Assembly: GCA_903923395.1 (NCBI GenBank)
Contig: CAIXXM010000089.1
Span: forward strand, 62,001-126,000
Source of the DNA: an uncultured Acidobacteriia bacterium
GTDB taxonomy: Bacteria; Acidobacteriota; Terriglobia; Bryobacterales; Bryobacteraceae
Reading direction: 5' to 3'
Length of the DNA stretch: 64,000 bases
Below, one piece after another: positions 25,179 to 34,582 of the stretch (position 1 is its first letter; each line of letters begins with the position of its first letter). The position numbers were made by a program, and so were the translations under genes. The notes beneath the pieces are model-generated. The model saw only the letters and a program-made list of their open reading frames with translations. It had not been told where the DNA came from and made no database searches.

Positions 25179-27415
25179 TGCCCGTCGAGCTACTTGTGAC
25201 CTCAAAAGAAACCATCACCAACGCGATCCAGACGGCCTGCAAGCGGGTTCCGCCCCTGTGGCCCCTGCAGAATTTCGTCGCCGTAAATCCCTTCCTCGGG
25301 CTCACCGGCCGCACGTTTGCCGATGCCGCACGCCTGATCGACCGCGTTGGCCACGGCCCCATGCTCATGCCCGCCGGCTACTATGCGGAAAAGTGCAGCC
25401 AGCAGGCACTGCGCCCGGATCAGATCGCGATCGCCTGCCAGGACTACACCAGCAGCAACGCGCCGGCCGACCCCGAGGAGTGGCTGAAAGCCGAACTCGC
25501 GCGCAGCAGCGACACGACCCGCCTCCTCACCGTCGCGGACTGGCTTGATCACACCAAATCCACATCCTGGGCCATTTTCATCACGGACGAGATCTCGAAA
25601 TGGTGCTCGTCTTACTTCGACCGCGCCCTGAGCTACTGGACCATGCCCGGCCGGGAAGCTACGCTGTACCAGGCTTGGAAACAGGCTGCTTCGATTGACA
25701 GGAACCCCGAAGTCTTCGGTCTGCCCGACTTCCGGACCCTCGTCCGCGCCCTGCCCGACAACGAAGAAGCCGCCATCCACGAACTCCTGGCCCTGCTCGG
25801 CACCCGCGAGGAAGAACTCGAAGACTTCCTGCACCGCCAGTTGATGAGTATCTTCGGCTGGAGCGCCTGGTGCGCCTTCCGCGAGCGTGAAGGAGCGGAA
25901 AACCTCACACGGCAACTACTCGCCATCCGCCTGGCCTACGATGCCGCTCTGCTTACCCTTGCCGAAGGTTTCGACGCAGGCCACGGCGAGACTGCGCCCG
26001 CAACCTTCACCACTGCGAAATACTTGGCACAACTGGCCGCCGAGGGAACATTCCGGGCCAACCTGGCTTCGAAGCTGGCGCACGCGCCTGCAAGCACCTC
26101 GAAGGCCACACGCAAGCGCCTGCAGGCTGTCTTCTGTATCGACGTCCGCTCAGAAGCCTACCGGCGCGCCCTCGAAGCGCAGGCCCCCGGCATAGAAACC
26201 ATCGGCTTCGCGGGCTTCTTCGGCATGGCCATCGACTTTCAGGATTCCGCCCGCTGCCCCGTTCTGCTGGCGCCCCGCTTCACCGTCAACAGCACTGGAA
26301 CGCCCGCGTCGAAGTGGCTCTCCAAGGCGTGGGGCCAGTTGCGCAACTCTGCCTCGGCCTGCTTCCCCGCCGTAGAAACCGGCGGACTCTGGTACGGCGT
26401 CTCCATCGCCAAACGCCTGCTCGGTCTCACAAAGAAGGAAGCCGCAACCCAGCCGCTGCAATGGCAAATCGGGCTGGAAACCCGCGTCCAACTTGTGGCG
26501 GATGCCCTGCGCAACATGAGTCTCGACCCCGCGCAGCTGGCGTCTATCGTCCTCATCTGCGGCCACGGCAGCAGCACGGAAAACAACCCCTACGGCTCCA
26601 GTCTCGATTGCGGTGCCTGTGGCGGACACAAGGGCGATGTCAACGCCCGCTTCGCTGCCGCGCTCATGAATGATCCGGAAGTTCGCGCAGAACTTCAGCG
26701 CCGGGACATCTGCATCCCGGCGGAGACGGTCTTCGTCGCCGGTATGCACATCACCACGACCAACCAGGTGGTGCTCTACGACACCGAACGCCTCACTCCA
26801 GCTCAGTTGCAGGAATTGCAGGGCTGGCTCCAGAAGGCCTCGGCCTCTCTCGATGACGGCGGCACGCAGCGCAGCCGGGACTGGTCTGAAGTCCGTCCCG
26901 AATGGGGCTTGGCTGGCAACGCCGCCTTCATCGCGGCCCCGCGCAGCAGAACCCGCAATCTCGAACTCGGCGGCCGCGCCTTCCTGCATGACTACGATCC
27001 TGCCGCCGACCACGACAACTCGGTGCTGACTCTGATCCTCACCGCTCCGGTCGTCGTCGCCAGTTGGATCAACCTGCAGTACTTCGGCTCCACGGTGAAT
27101 AACGAACTCTTCGGCAGCGGCAACAAAGTGCTGCATAACGTCGTGGGCACCTTCGGCATTTGGGAAGGCAACGCCGGCGACCTGCGGACAGGACTCCCGC
27201 TGCAATCCCTGCACGACGGTACCAATTGGGTCCACGAACCGCTCCGCCTTCAGGTCTTCGTGGAAGCCACACGTGACCGTATCGACGCCGTGCTGGAGGC
27301 ACATCCGCAAGTGAGAGAACTGGTGGAGAATGAGTGGATTTCGCTCATCTCGATGGAAGGCGATGTCTTCCACGAACGTAAGCGCAGCGGGTGGCGCTGG
27401 CTGCCGACAGCTTGA
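25178..27415 (+). CDS. dabA: DabA (DUF2309): carbonic-anhydrase-like subunit of inorganic-carbon transporter
   Basis: 745 residues of the DUF2309 family. The four zinc-site positions of DabA can be placed: Cys and Asp in AVFCIDVRSEAYRRAL, His in LICGHGSSTENNP and Cys in SLDCGACGGHKGDVNARF. The active site, which resembles beta-carbonic anhydrases, therefore looks intact. DabA hydrates CO2 vectorially when bound to DabB. The protein is at the short end for the family. It is known from autotrophs and several heterotrophic pathogens; in a heterotroph it would supply bicarbonate for carboxylases. The gene is last in its operon. Confidence 0.9.
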   Translation: MPVELLVTSKETITNAIQTACKRVPPLWPLQNFVAVNPFLGLTGRTFADAARLIDRVGHGPMLMPAGYYAEKCSQQALRPDQIAIACQDYTSSNAPADPEEWLKAELARSSDTTRLLTVADWLDHTKSTSWAIFITDEISKWCSSYFDRALSYWTMPGREATLYQAWKQAASIDRNPEVFGLPDFRTLVRALPDNEEAAIHELLALLGTREEELEDFLHRQLMSIFGWSAWCAFREREGAENLTRQLLAIRLAYDAALLTLAEGFDAGHGETAPATFTTAKYLAQLAAEGTFRANLASKLAHAPASTSKATRKRLQAVFCIDVRSEAYRRALEAQAPGIETIGFAGFFGMAIDFQDSARCPVLLAPRFTVNSTGTPASKWLSKAWGQLRNSASACFPAVETGGLWYGVSIAKRLLGLTKKEAATQPLQWQIGLETRVQLVADALRNMSLDPAQLASIVLICGHGSSTENNPYGSSLDCGACGGHKGDVNARFAAALMNDPEVRAELQRRDICIPAETVFVAGMHITTTNQVVLYDTERLTPAQLQELQGWLQKASASLDDGGTQRSRDWSEVRPEWGLAGNAAFIAAPRSRTRNLELGGRAFLHDYDPAADHDNSVLTLILTAPVVVASWINLQYFGSTVNNELFGSGNKVLHNVVGTFGIWEGNAGDLRTGLPLQSLHDGTNWVHEPLRLQVFVEATRDRIDAVLEAHPQVRELVENEWISLISMEGDVFHERKRSGWRWLPTA

Positions 27416-27474
27416 AGAAGACGGTCGTGCGCGCTCCCGTGATGGCGTTAAACTCCATTGGTGTGGGGCAAGTA

Positions 27475-27657
27475 ATGATCGTCGCAAATCGAAAAATCAT
27501 GATGGGCAAGCCGACAGTAGCCGGAATCCGGATCACGGTAGAACTGATCCTGGAAAAACTCGCCGGTGGGCAGACGATCGACCAGATCCTGAAGTCGCAT
27601 CCCAGTCTCACGGAAGCGGGCGTACGTGCCGCAATCGGCTTTGCGGCGAAGTCTTAA
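27475..27657 (+). CDS. DUF433 small protein (VapB-like antitoxin family)
   Basis: 60 residues from the ATG at 27475; the ORF track's earlier start overlaps no recognisable domain. IMMGKPTVAGIRITVELILEKL and SHPSLTEAGVRAAI are typical DUF433 segments, a helix-turn-helix-like fold often paired with a DUF5615 PIN-like toxin. No such toxin follows; instead antisense MNT/HepT remnants begin at its stop codon. A second DUF433 gene lies at 51569. It is probably an orphan antitoxin or regulator. Confidence 0.8.
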   Translation: MIVANRKIMMGKPTVAGIRITVELILEKLAGGQTIDQILKSHPSLTEAGVRAAIGFAAKS

Positions 27658-27898
27658 TAGCAGAGGTTGTCTACCACTTCGAACAGATGTTGGTGGCAGC
27701 ACTCCAGCATGTGGTGCAGGTAGAGCCGGTCATCTTTCAAAGCGGCGTAGCCTCCTGGAGGATTCTGTCGCGCACATACCAGTGGAGCGACTTCTCCGTT
27801 CCTACATGGACCTTGGTGCCAAGTAACTCCTGAAGATCCTCGACAAGGCCCGCGTGATCCAGCGACCACCTGCTCACCGGCAAGATCGCCCTCCCCAT
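27654..27898 (-). pseudogene. Remnant of a MntA/HepT-type toxin-antitoxin pair
   Basis: Below the ORF track's size limit. On the minus strand, 27898-27737 encodes 53 residues ending DHAGLVEDLQELLGTKVHV-GTEKSLHWYVRDRILQEA, which match the C-terminal end of MNT-family nucleotidyltransferase antitoxins. The catalytic GSxxR...D core is missing. Overlapping its stop, a TTG-started frame (27740-27654) gives LKDDRLYLHHMLECC, the N-terminus of HepT, and then stops after 28 residues without the RX4-6H motif. Gene order mntA-hepT is thus preserved but both genes are truncated. It is the relic of a locus that has lost its function. Confidence 0.7.
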
Positions 27899-28019
27899 GC
27901 TCACCTGGCAATTGGACAGCAGAGCCGCCGCTGCTGCAAATCAAACCCAAATCCAGCGCGACTCCCCCAAACCAGGCGTTCTGTCGCAGGCGCAGTGATC
28001 CCCGATACAATCAACCTCT

Positions 28020-30011
28020 ATGCGGAAACTGCCCTTCGTCCTGCTCTGCGCCTGGTCCGCGCAAGCCCGTGTTGTCCAACTCACCATCGAACAGCGCCAA
28101 TCGCCGGCCTTCGAAGGCAAGCGCTTCGGCACGGCTGGACAGTACGAACTCCTGCGAGGCCACTTCACCGGCGAGGTCGACCCCAAAGCGCCGCAGAACC
28201 GCATCATCAATGACATTCAGTTGGCCCCGAAGAACGCCCGCGGCATGGTCGAATACACCGCCACCTTCGCCATCGCCCGCCCCCTCGACCCCGCAAAAGC
28301 CAGCGGCATGCTGCTCTACACCGTACCCAACCGCGGACGCGGAGCCGCCGCCGGCAATCCGGATGGCCACATCAGCGTCGTCAGCGGCTGGCAGGGCGAT
28401 GTCACACCCGGTGATGAAGTACAAAGCATCACCGTCCCGATCGCGAAGAACCACGATGGCTCTCCTGTCACCGGACCCGTCACCGCCCTCTTCATTGATG
28501 CCCCCAAAGGCGCGAACACCCTGCGGCTCTCCAGCGCCGTCAGTGCCATCGTTTACCAACTGCCCGCCACGCTGGATACCTCCAAAGCAACCCTATCGCG
28601 CCGCGCCACAGAAGACGGCCCGCGCACAGTAATTCCCGCCACCGCCTGGGCCTTTGCCGATTGCTCCAAAACCCCTTTCCCCGGCAAGCCCGACCCCACG
28701 CGCATCTGCACCAAAGAAGGCTTTGACTCCACACAGCTATACGAACTGACTTACACCGCCAAAGACCCGCTTGTTCTCGGGCTGGGCTATGCCGCCACTC
28801 GCGATTTGAACTCGTTCCTCCGCTATGACACCAGCGCCGCCAACCCTCTGGCAGGCCAGATCAAGTACGCCATCGCGGAAGGCAATTCGCAATCCGGCAA
28901 CTACCTCCGCAGTGCCATCCATCTGGGCTTCAATCAGGATGAGAAAGACCGTATCGTCTGGGACGGCATGAATCCCCACATCGCAGGCCGTCAGCTTGCG
29001 ATGAACTACCGTTTCGCCGTGGCGGGCGGAACCTCGAAGATGTACGAACCGGGCAGTGACGCCGTCGTCTGGTGGAGCCACCACCCGGACACCGGCCGCA
29101 ACCGGCCTGCCGCAGGCATGCTTGACCGCTGCACCGCTTCCCGCACCTGTCCGAAAATCATCGAGACCTTCGGCGGCGTGGAGTTCTGGTTCCTGCGCAT
29201 GTCGCCGGACCTTGTCGGCACCGATGCCAAAGCCGATATCCCGCTGCCCCCGAATGTCCGCCGCTATTACTTCCCTTCCACCACACACGGCGGCGGCGCA
29301 GGCGGCTTCAACATCACCCCGGCCAAAGCACCCGCGGGCTGCGTTCTTCCCGCGAACCCCAACCCGGAACGCGAAACCCTGAACGCCCTGCGCCAAGCCC
29401 TGGTGGAATGGGTCACCAAAGGTACCGAACCGCCCCCCAGCCGCTACCCGAAACTGCATCCTGCTTCCCCCGCGGAAGGCCAGCTTGTCCCCGCCACCCA
29501 AGCGGCCCTGGGCTTCCCGAATATTCCCGGCGCACCGTCACCCGATGGCGTCATCAACTCCCTGCTCGATTACGATTGGGGTCCGGATTTCAATTACATC
29601 GATCTCTCTGGCGTCATCACGAAGACGCCTCCCGCCATCCGCCGCGTTCTGCCGACTCTCGTACCGAAAACGGATGTGGATGGAAATGATCTGGGCGGCG
29701 TTCCCTCCGTACTTCGCGAGGTTCCCCTCGGCACCTACCTCGGCTGGAACATCACCGCGGCAGGGTTCAACAAGGGCAAGGTATGTGGTCTGCAAGGGGG
29801 CTATATCCCCTTCGCCCGCACCACCGCTGAGCGCTTCGCCAACAAGGACCCGCGGCCGTCCGTGGAAGAACGTTATGGGACGCACGAACACTACGTGGAC
29901 CTGGTGAAGGCCGCAGCAGCAAGGGCAGTGAAAGCACGCTTCCTGCTGCCTGAGGATGCGGAAAAACTTATCGAAAAGGCGGAAGCCAGTGACGTACTGT
30001 TAAAGAAGTAA
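28020..30011 (+). CDS. Secreted alpha/beta-hydrolase domain protein
   Basis: 663 residues with a short signal peptide (KLPFVLLCAWSAQA). The fold is recognised from the family known as alpha/beta hydrolase domain (Abhydrolase_10). The nucleophile elbow is AIAEGNSQSGNYLRSA and a late histidine lies in STTHGGGAGGF or ERYGTHEHY. Substrate is unknown; esterase or lactonase activity is possible. It begins 122 bases past the MNT/HepT relic and is followed by the efflux operon. Confidence 0.8.
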   Translation: MRKLPFVLLCAWSAQARVVQLTIEQRQSPAFEGKRFGTAGQYELLRGHFTGEVDPKAPQNRIINDIQLAPKNARGMVEYTATFAIARPLDPAKASGMLLYTVPNRGRGAAAGNPDGHISVVSGWQGDVTPGDEVQSITVPIAKNHDGSPVTGPVTALFIDAPKGANTLRLSSAVSAIVYQLPATLDTSKATLSRRATEDGPRTVIPATAWAFADCSKTPFPGKPDPTRICTKEGFDSTQLYELTYTAKDPLVLGLGYAATRDLNSFLRYDTSAANPLAGQIKYAIAEGNSQSGNYLRSAIHLGFNQDEKDRIVWDGMNPHIAGRQLAMNYRFAVAGGTSKMYEPGSDAVVWWSHHPDTGRNRPAAGMLDRCTASRTCPKIIETFGGVEFWFLRMSPDLVGTDAKADIPLPPNVRRYYFPSTTHGGGAGGFNITPAKAPAGCVLPANPNPERETLNALRQALVEWVTKGTEPPPSRYPKLHPASPAEGQLVPATQAALGFPNIPGAPSPDGVINSLLDYDWGPDFNYIDLSGVITKTPPAIRRVLPTLVPKTDVDGNDLGGVPSVLREVPLGTYLGWNITAAGFNKGKVCGLQGGYIPFARTTAERFANKDPRPSVEERYGTHEHYVDLVKAAAARAVKARFLLPEDAEKLIEKAEASDVLLKK

Positions 30012-30099
30012 CAACAACGTCACCAAACTACACCCGTTGCTGTATTGACTATCCCGGAAACTGCCGGTAGCCTTGTACGTTGCCTTCCATCCTTCGACC

Positions 30100-31449
30100 T
30101 TGAAACGACTTCTCTGCTCCCTTCTCATCACCGGATGCGCCTTCGCTCAGGACCCGCTCACGCTGCGCAGCGCAGTGGAGCAGGCGGCTGCGAAGTATCC
30201 CTCGATTGCCGTCTCACTCGAACAGGTGAAAGCCGCAGCCGAAGGCGTGAACCTGGCGCGCACCGCCTTCCTGCCCAAAGCCGAATTTGCAGCACAAGTC
30301 AACCGCGCCACACACAACAACGTGTTCGGCATCCTGCTTCCCGGCACAGGCTTCCCCAGCCTCTCCGGCCCCGTGCTTCGCACCAACAGCTTTGACACAG
30401 TTTGGGGCTCCGCCGTGGGCGTCAATGTCAGCTGGGAACCCTTTGATTTCGGTCTCCGGCAAGCTGCCGTGAATGCCGCAGGTGCCACCAAAGACCGCGC
30501 CACCGCCGAAGTTGCCGTCACACGTTTCAATGTCTCCGCCGCCACTGCTGATGCTTTCCTCACCCTGCAGGCCGCGCTCGAAGTGGAAAAGGCCGCCAAT
30601 GCAGCCGTCGAACGGGCCAAGCAACTGGACACCATCGTCTCTGCCCTCGCGAAGAGTGAACTGCGGCCCGGTGCCGATGCTTCCCGCAGCCGCGCTGAAC
30701 TCGCCGCAGCGAAGACGCAGGCGATACAGGCACGCCAGGCCATCGCCAATGCCAAAGCCGTCCTCGCGCAGATGACCGGAGCACCCGTCACCGCCATTGC
30801 CGCCGAACAGTTCCTCGAAACCCCGAAAGCCGCTGCACCGGCCACCGAAAATCCGCATCCGGTTCTTACCGCCCAGCAGGCCGCCATCGCGGAAACCAAG
30901 GCCCGCGAAGAGATTCTCAAGAAGTCCTTCATGCCCAAGTTCAATCTCGAAGGTTCCGCCTACGCCCGCGGCACAGGTATTCAGCCCGACGGCCACGATG
31001 GCGGTTTCCTCAGCGGACTCGGCCCCAACTACCAGAACTGGGCTCTGGGCTTCAACGTCACATTCGCACCCACAGATATCTTCCAGCTGCGTGTCAAACG
31101 CAATCTCGAAGCCACACATGAAGCGTCAGACCGCGCCCGCTACCGTCTGCTGGTCACCGAACTCGACGCCCAAACCGCCAAGGCCAAAGCCGCCCTCGAT
31201 GCCGCCCGGGAAATTGCGGAAAACACTCCCGTACAGGTGGAAGCCGCACGCGCCGGGGAAGCCCAAGCCCGCGCCCGCTACCAGGCCGGACTCAGCAATA
31301 TCACGGACCTTGCCGATGCCCAGCGCATCCTCACACAAGCCGAAATCGACAACGCCCTCGCCCGCTTGAACATCTGGCGCGCCATGCTCCAACTCGCCAC
31401 CGCACAAGGCGATCTCGCTTCGTTCCTGCAAGCCGCGGAGGCCAAATAA
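30100..31449 (+). CDS. TolC-family outer-membrane channel of the RND pump
   Basis: Outer-membrane component of a tripartite pump. The ORF track starts at TTG 30073, but the TTG at 30100 gives a clean signal peptide (KRLLCSLLITGCAFA) and a better start, for about 449 residues. LTLRSAVEQAAAKYPSIAVS and the second repeat (ARARYQAGLSNITDLADAQ) are the TolC hallmarks. The stop lies 4 bases before the RND ATG, so the genes are coupled. Confidence 0.88.
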   Translation: MKRLLCSLLITGCAFAQDPLTLRSAVEQAAAKYPSIAVSLEQVKAAAEGVNLARTAFLPKAEFAAQVNRATHNNVFGILLPGTGFPSLSGPVLRTNSFDTVWGSAVGVNVSWEPFDFGLRQAAVNAAGATKDRATAEVAVTRFNVSAATADAFLTLQAALEVEKAANAAVERAKQLDTIVSALAKSELRPGADASRSRAELAAAKTQAIQARQAIANAKAVLAQMTGAPVTAIAAEQFLETPKAAAPATENPHPVLTAQQAAIAETKAREEILKKSFMPKFNLEGSAYARGTGIQPDGHDGGFLSGLGPNYQNWALGFNVTFAPTDIFQLRVKRNLEATHEASDRARYRLLVTELDAQTAKAKAALDAAREIAENTPVQVEAARAGEAQARARYQAGLSNITDLADAQRILTQAEIDNALARLNIWRAMLQLATAQGDLASFLQAAEAK

Positions 31450-31453
31450 CCCC

Positions 31454-34400
31454 ATGCGCCTGATTCTCGCCGCACTCCGCCGCCCCGTCAGCGTCATTGT
31501 CATCATGCTCGCCATCGCAGCCTCCGCCTGGCTCGCGGTCAAGCGCATGAAGATCGATATCTTCCCCAGCCTCGGCGCGCCCGCCATCTACGTCGCACAG
31601 CCTTACAGCGGCATGGACCCCCAGCAAATGGAGGGCTTCATGACCTATTACTTCGAGTACCACTTCCTCTACATCACCGGCATTGAGCATGTGGAGAGCA
31701 AGAGTATCCAGGGCGCGGCACTCATGAAGCTGGTCTTCCACGACGGCACCGATATGAGCCAGGCCATGGCACAGGTCGTCGGCTATGTGAACCGCGCGCG
31801 CTCCTTCATGCCCGCCGGTGTGGTGCCGCCATTTATCGTCCGTTATGACGCTGGCTCCGTGCCGGTCGGCCAGCTGACGTTCTCCAGCCCGAACCGCAGT
31901 CCCAGCGAAATGCAGGATATTGCGCTGAACCGCGTCCGTCCACTCTTCGCCACGCTCGAAGGCGTCTCCGCGCCCCCGCCCTTTGGCGGCAACCAGAAGA
32001 CCATCGTCGTCCGGCTCGATCCTGAGCGTCTCGCCTCGTACCGCGTGTCGCCCGAAGAAGCGATCTCCGCCGTCAGTAAATCCACCATCGTGATGCCCTC
32101 CGGTGTGTTGCGCGAAGGCGATCTTACACGCATTGCTTCCAATAACTCCGTGGTGGCGGGCAATCTCGATGACCTGGCCAACGCCCCCGTGCGCACCGGC
32201 AGCGGACCCGCCGTCTTCCTCCGCGATATCGGCGTCGTCGAAGCCGGCACGGACATCGTGGCCGGCTATGCGCACGTGAACGGAAACCGCACGGTATACA
32301 TCCCGGTGACCAAGCGCGCCGATGCTTCCACGCTCGCTGTGATTGACCGCGTCCGCAAAGCTCTCCCCGCCATGCAGGCCGTCTGCCCGGACGATGTGAA
32401 AGTGGAACTGCAGTTCGATGAATCGAGAGTTGTCACCGGCTCGATCCGCGGTCTCATCACCGAAGGCCTGCTGGGCGCTTTGTTGACTGGCCTGATGGTG
32501 CTCTTCTTCCTGCGCGACTGGCGTTCCAGCATCATCGTCATCACCACCATTCCCTTCGCGCTGCTCTCCGCGGTGGTGGGTCTTTGGATTACAGACAACT
32601 CCATCAACATCATGACCCTCGGCGGGCTCGCCCTGGCCGTCGGGATATTGGTCGATGAAGCCACCGTCGAAATCGAGAACATACACTCCCACATGGATAG
32701 CGGCCTGCGCCGCATGGATGCCATCATCGCTGCCTGTTCGAAAACTGCGCTGCCCCGGCTTCTCTCCATGCTTTGCGTGCTCGCCGTGTTCGTGCCTTCG
32801 TTCTTCATGAGCGGAGTCGGCAAGCAGCTGTTCGTGCCGCTTTCCATCGCCGTCGGCTTTGCGATGATCTCGTCGTATCTGCTCTCCAGCACCCTGGTTC
32901 CAGTGCTGAGCGGCTGGATGATGAAGCCCATGCCTCTGCACTTCGGCCGCGGCAGGAAGTTCGAAAAGTTCACCACCACGCTGGTGAAATCGCGCCTGCT
33001 CGTCGCCCCGGTTTATTTGCTCGCAGCAGCGGCGCTGCTCTACTTTGTAGTGCCGTCACTGCATCTCGAACTCTTCCCCACCGGCGAACCAACATCGTTC
33101 CAGCTTCGCCTGCGCGCGGCTGCCGGCACCCGCATCGAACGCACCGAACTGCTCGCCCTGAAGGCCTACGAAATCGTCAAGCAGGAAGCGGGCCCGGGCA
33201 ATGTCGAAATCGTGACCGACTATGTCGGTGTCCAGCCCGCCAGCTACCCGGTCAACACCATTTACCTCTTCACGAGCGGCCCGCAGGAAGCCGTGTTGCA
33301 GATTGCGTTGAAGCCCGGTGCGCCCGTCAAAGGCGAAGCTTTCCGCGAGAAACTGCGCGCGCGTTTCACTTCGGAACTCACTGGAGTGCAGGCATCATTC
33401 GAAGCCGGCGATATCGTAAACCGCGTGATGAGCTTCGGCGCCCCCACCCCGATTGAGGTCGCAGTGCAGGGTCCGGCGCTCGATCAGGACCGCGCCTTTG
33501 CCGCGAAGATCAAGCCCGAACTCGAAAAGATCAACAGCCTGCGCGATCTCGGCTACGGCCAGCCGCAGGATTATCCGTCCGTACAGATCAATATTGACCG
33601 CGAACGCGCCGGGCAGCTCGGGCTCACCATGGCCGATGTGGCGCACTCTCTCATCCCCGCCACTTCCTCCAGCCGCTTCGTGGACCCCAATTACTGGCGT
33701 GACCCCGCCAGCGGTAATGCCTTCCAGATCCAGGTTGAGATCCCGCAGAACAAGATGAAATCCATGGCGGACCTCGCGAACCTGCCCGTCATGCCCGCAG
33801 GTAAGAGCGATACCCTGCTCGCTGACGTTGCGACGTTGAAGTATGGCAACGTAGTCGGCGAAGTGGACCGCTACAACATGCAGCGGCTCATCAGCCTCAC
33901 CGCCAACCTGCATGGCATCACGCTGGGCGACGCGGTGGAACTGCTGAACGCCGCAGTGAAGAAGGTGGGCGCACCGCCCAAGGGCATCACGGTTTCCGTG
34001 CGCGGCCAAGCCCCGGCGCTCGAGGAAACAGTCAAAGGTCTCAAGACCGGTCTGCTGCTCGCGATCGCGGTGATCTTCCTGCTGCTGGTGGCCAACTTCC
34101 AGTCGGTGCGGCTGGCACTGACCGTGATCCTTTCCGTCCCGGCAGTAGTGGCCGGTTCTGCCATCGCGTTGGTGCTGACCGGAACAACGTTGAACGTGCA
34201 GAGTTTCATGGGCAGCATCATGGCTATCGGCGTCGCGGTGGCGAACTCCATCCTGCTGGTGACCTTCAGCGAAATGTCCCGCCGCGAAGGCTTTGACAGC
34301 GAAGATGCTGCCATCGCCGGAGCCAAAGGCCGCGTCCGCGCCATCCTGATGACGGCCTGTGCGATGATCGCCGGCATGCTTCCCATGGCACTCGGCCTCG

Positions 34401-34582
34401 GGGACGGTGCGCAGCAGAACGCGCCCCTCGGCCGCGCGGTCATTGGCGGGCTGGCCGCCTCTACCCTGGTGACACTGTTTGTGTTGCCCTCAATCTACGC
34501 GATTCTGCAAAACAAAGCCAATCGACATTTCACGCCTTCGCTTGACCCGGGCGACCCACAGAGCAAATACTATGCGCGCTAG
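31454..34582 (+). CDS. RND-family efflux permease
   Basis: 1042-residue inner-membrane RND exporter, with the family's 12 helices and two large periplasmic loops. TM4 carries the proton-relay segment GILVDEATVEIENI (VDEA in place of the AcrB VDDA), and TM10 has GVAVANSILLVTFSE. The absence of the Met-rich motifs of CusA makes heavy-metal transport unlikely; I cannot tell the substrate. Its 3' end overlaps the adaptor gene by 11 bases. Confidence 0.92.
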   Translation: MRLILAALRRPVSVIVIMLAIAASAWLAVKRMKIDIFPSLGAPAIYVAQPYSGMDPQQMEGFMTYYFEYHFLYITGIEHVESKSIQGAALMKLVFHDGTDMSQAMAQVVGYVNRARSFMPAGVVPPFIVRYDAGSVPVGQLTFSSPNRSPSEMQDIALNRVRPLFATLEGVSAPPPFGGNQKTIVVRLDPERLASYRVSPEEAISAVSKSTIVMPSGVLREGDLTRIASNNSVVAGNLDDLANAPVRTGSGPAVFLRDIGVVEAGTDIVAGYAHVNGNRTVYIPVTKRADASTLAVIDRVRKALPAMQAVCPDDVKVELQFDESRVVTGSIRGLITEGLLGALLTGLMVLFFLRDWRSSIIVITTIPFALLSAVVGLWITDNSINIMTLGGLALAVGILVDEATVEIENIHSHMDSGLRRMDAIIAACSKTALPRLLSMLCVLAVFVPSFFMSGVGKQLFVPLSIAVGFAMISSYLLSSTLVPVLSGWMMKPMPLHFGRGRKFEKFTTTLVKSRLLVAPVYLLAAAALLYFVVPSLHLELFPTGEPTSFQLRLRAAAGTRIERTELLALKAYEIVKQEAGPGNVEIVTDYVGVQPASYPVNTIYLFTSGPQEAVLQIALKPGAPVKGEAFREKLRARFTSELTGVQASFEAGDIVNRVMSFGAPTPIEVAVQGPALDQDRAFAAKIKPELEKINSLRDLGYGQPQDYPSVQINIDRERAGQLGLTMADVAHSLIPATSSSRFVDPNYWRDPASGNAFQIQVEIPQNKMKSMADLANLPVMPAGKSDTLLADVATLKYGNVVGEVDRYNMQRLISLTANLHGITLGDAVELLNAAVKKVGAPPKGITVSVRGQAPALEETVKGLKTGLLLAIAVIFLLLVANFQSVRLALTVILSVPAVVAGSAIALVLTGTTLNVQSFMGSIMAIGVAVANSILLVTFSEMSRREGFDSEDAAIAGAKGRVRAILMTACAMIAGMLPMALGLGDGAQQNAPLGRAVIGGLAASTLVTLFVLPSIYAILQNKANRHFTPSLDPGDPQSKYYAR

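Noticed and set aside
27330-27833. 167-aa plus-strand ORF across the end of dabA and DUF433
   Set aside because: Out of frame with both recognised genes and spans the antisense MNT/HepT relic.
31331-32941. 536-aa minus-strand ORF opposite the RND gene
   Set aside because: His/Asp-rich shadow of the RND permease; no start signal or domain.
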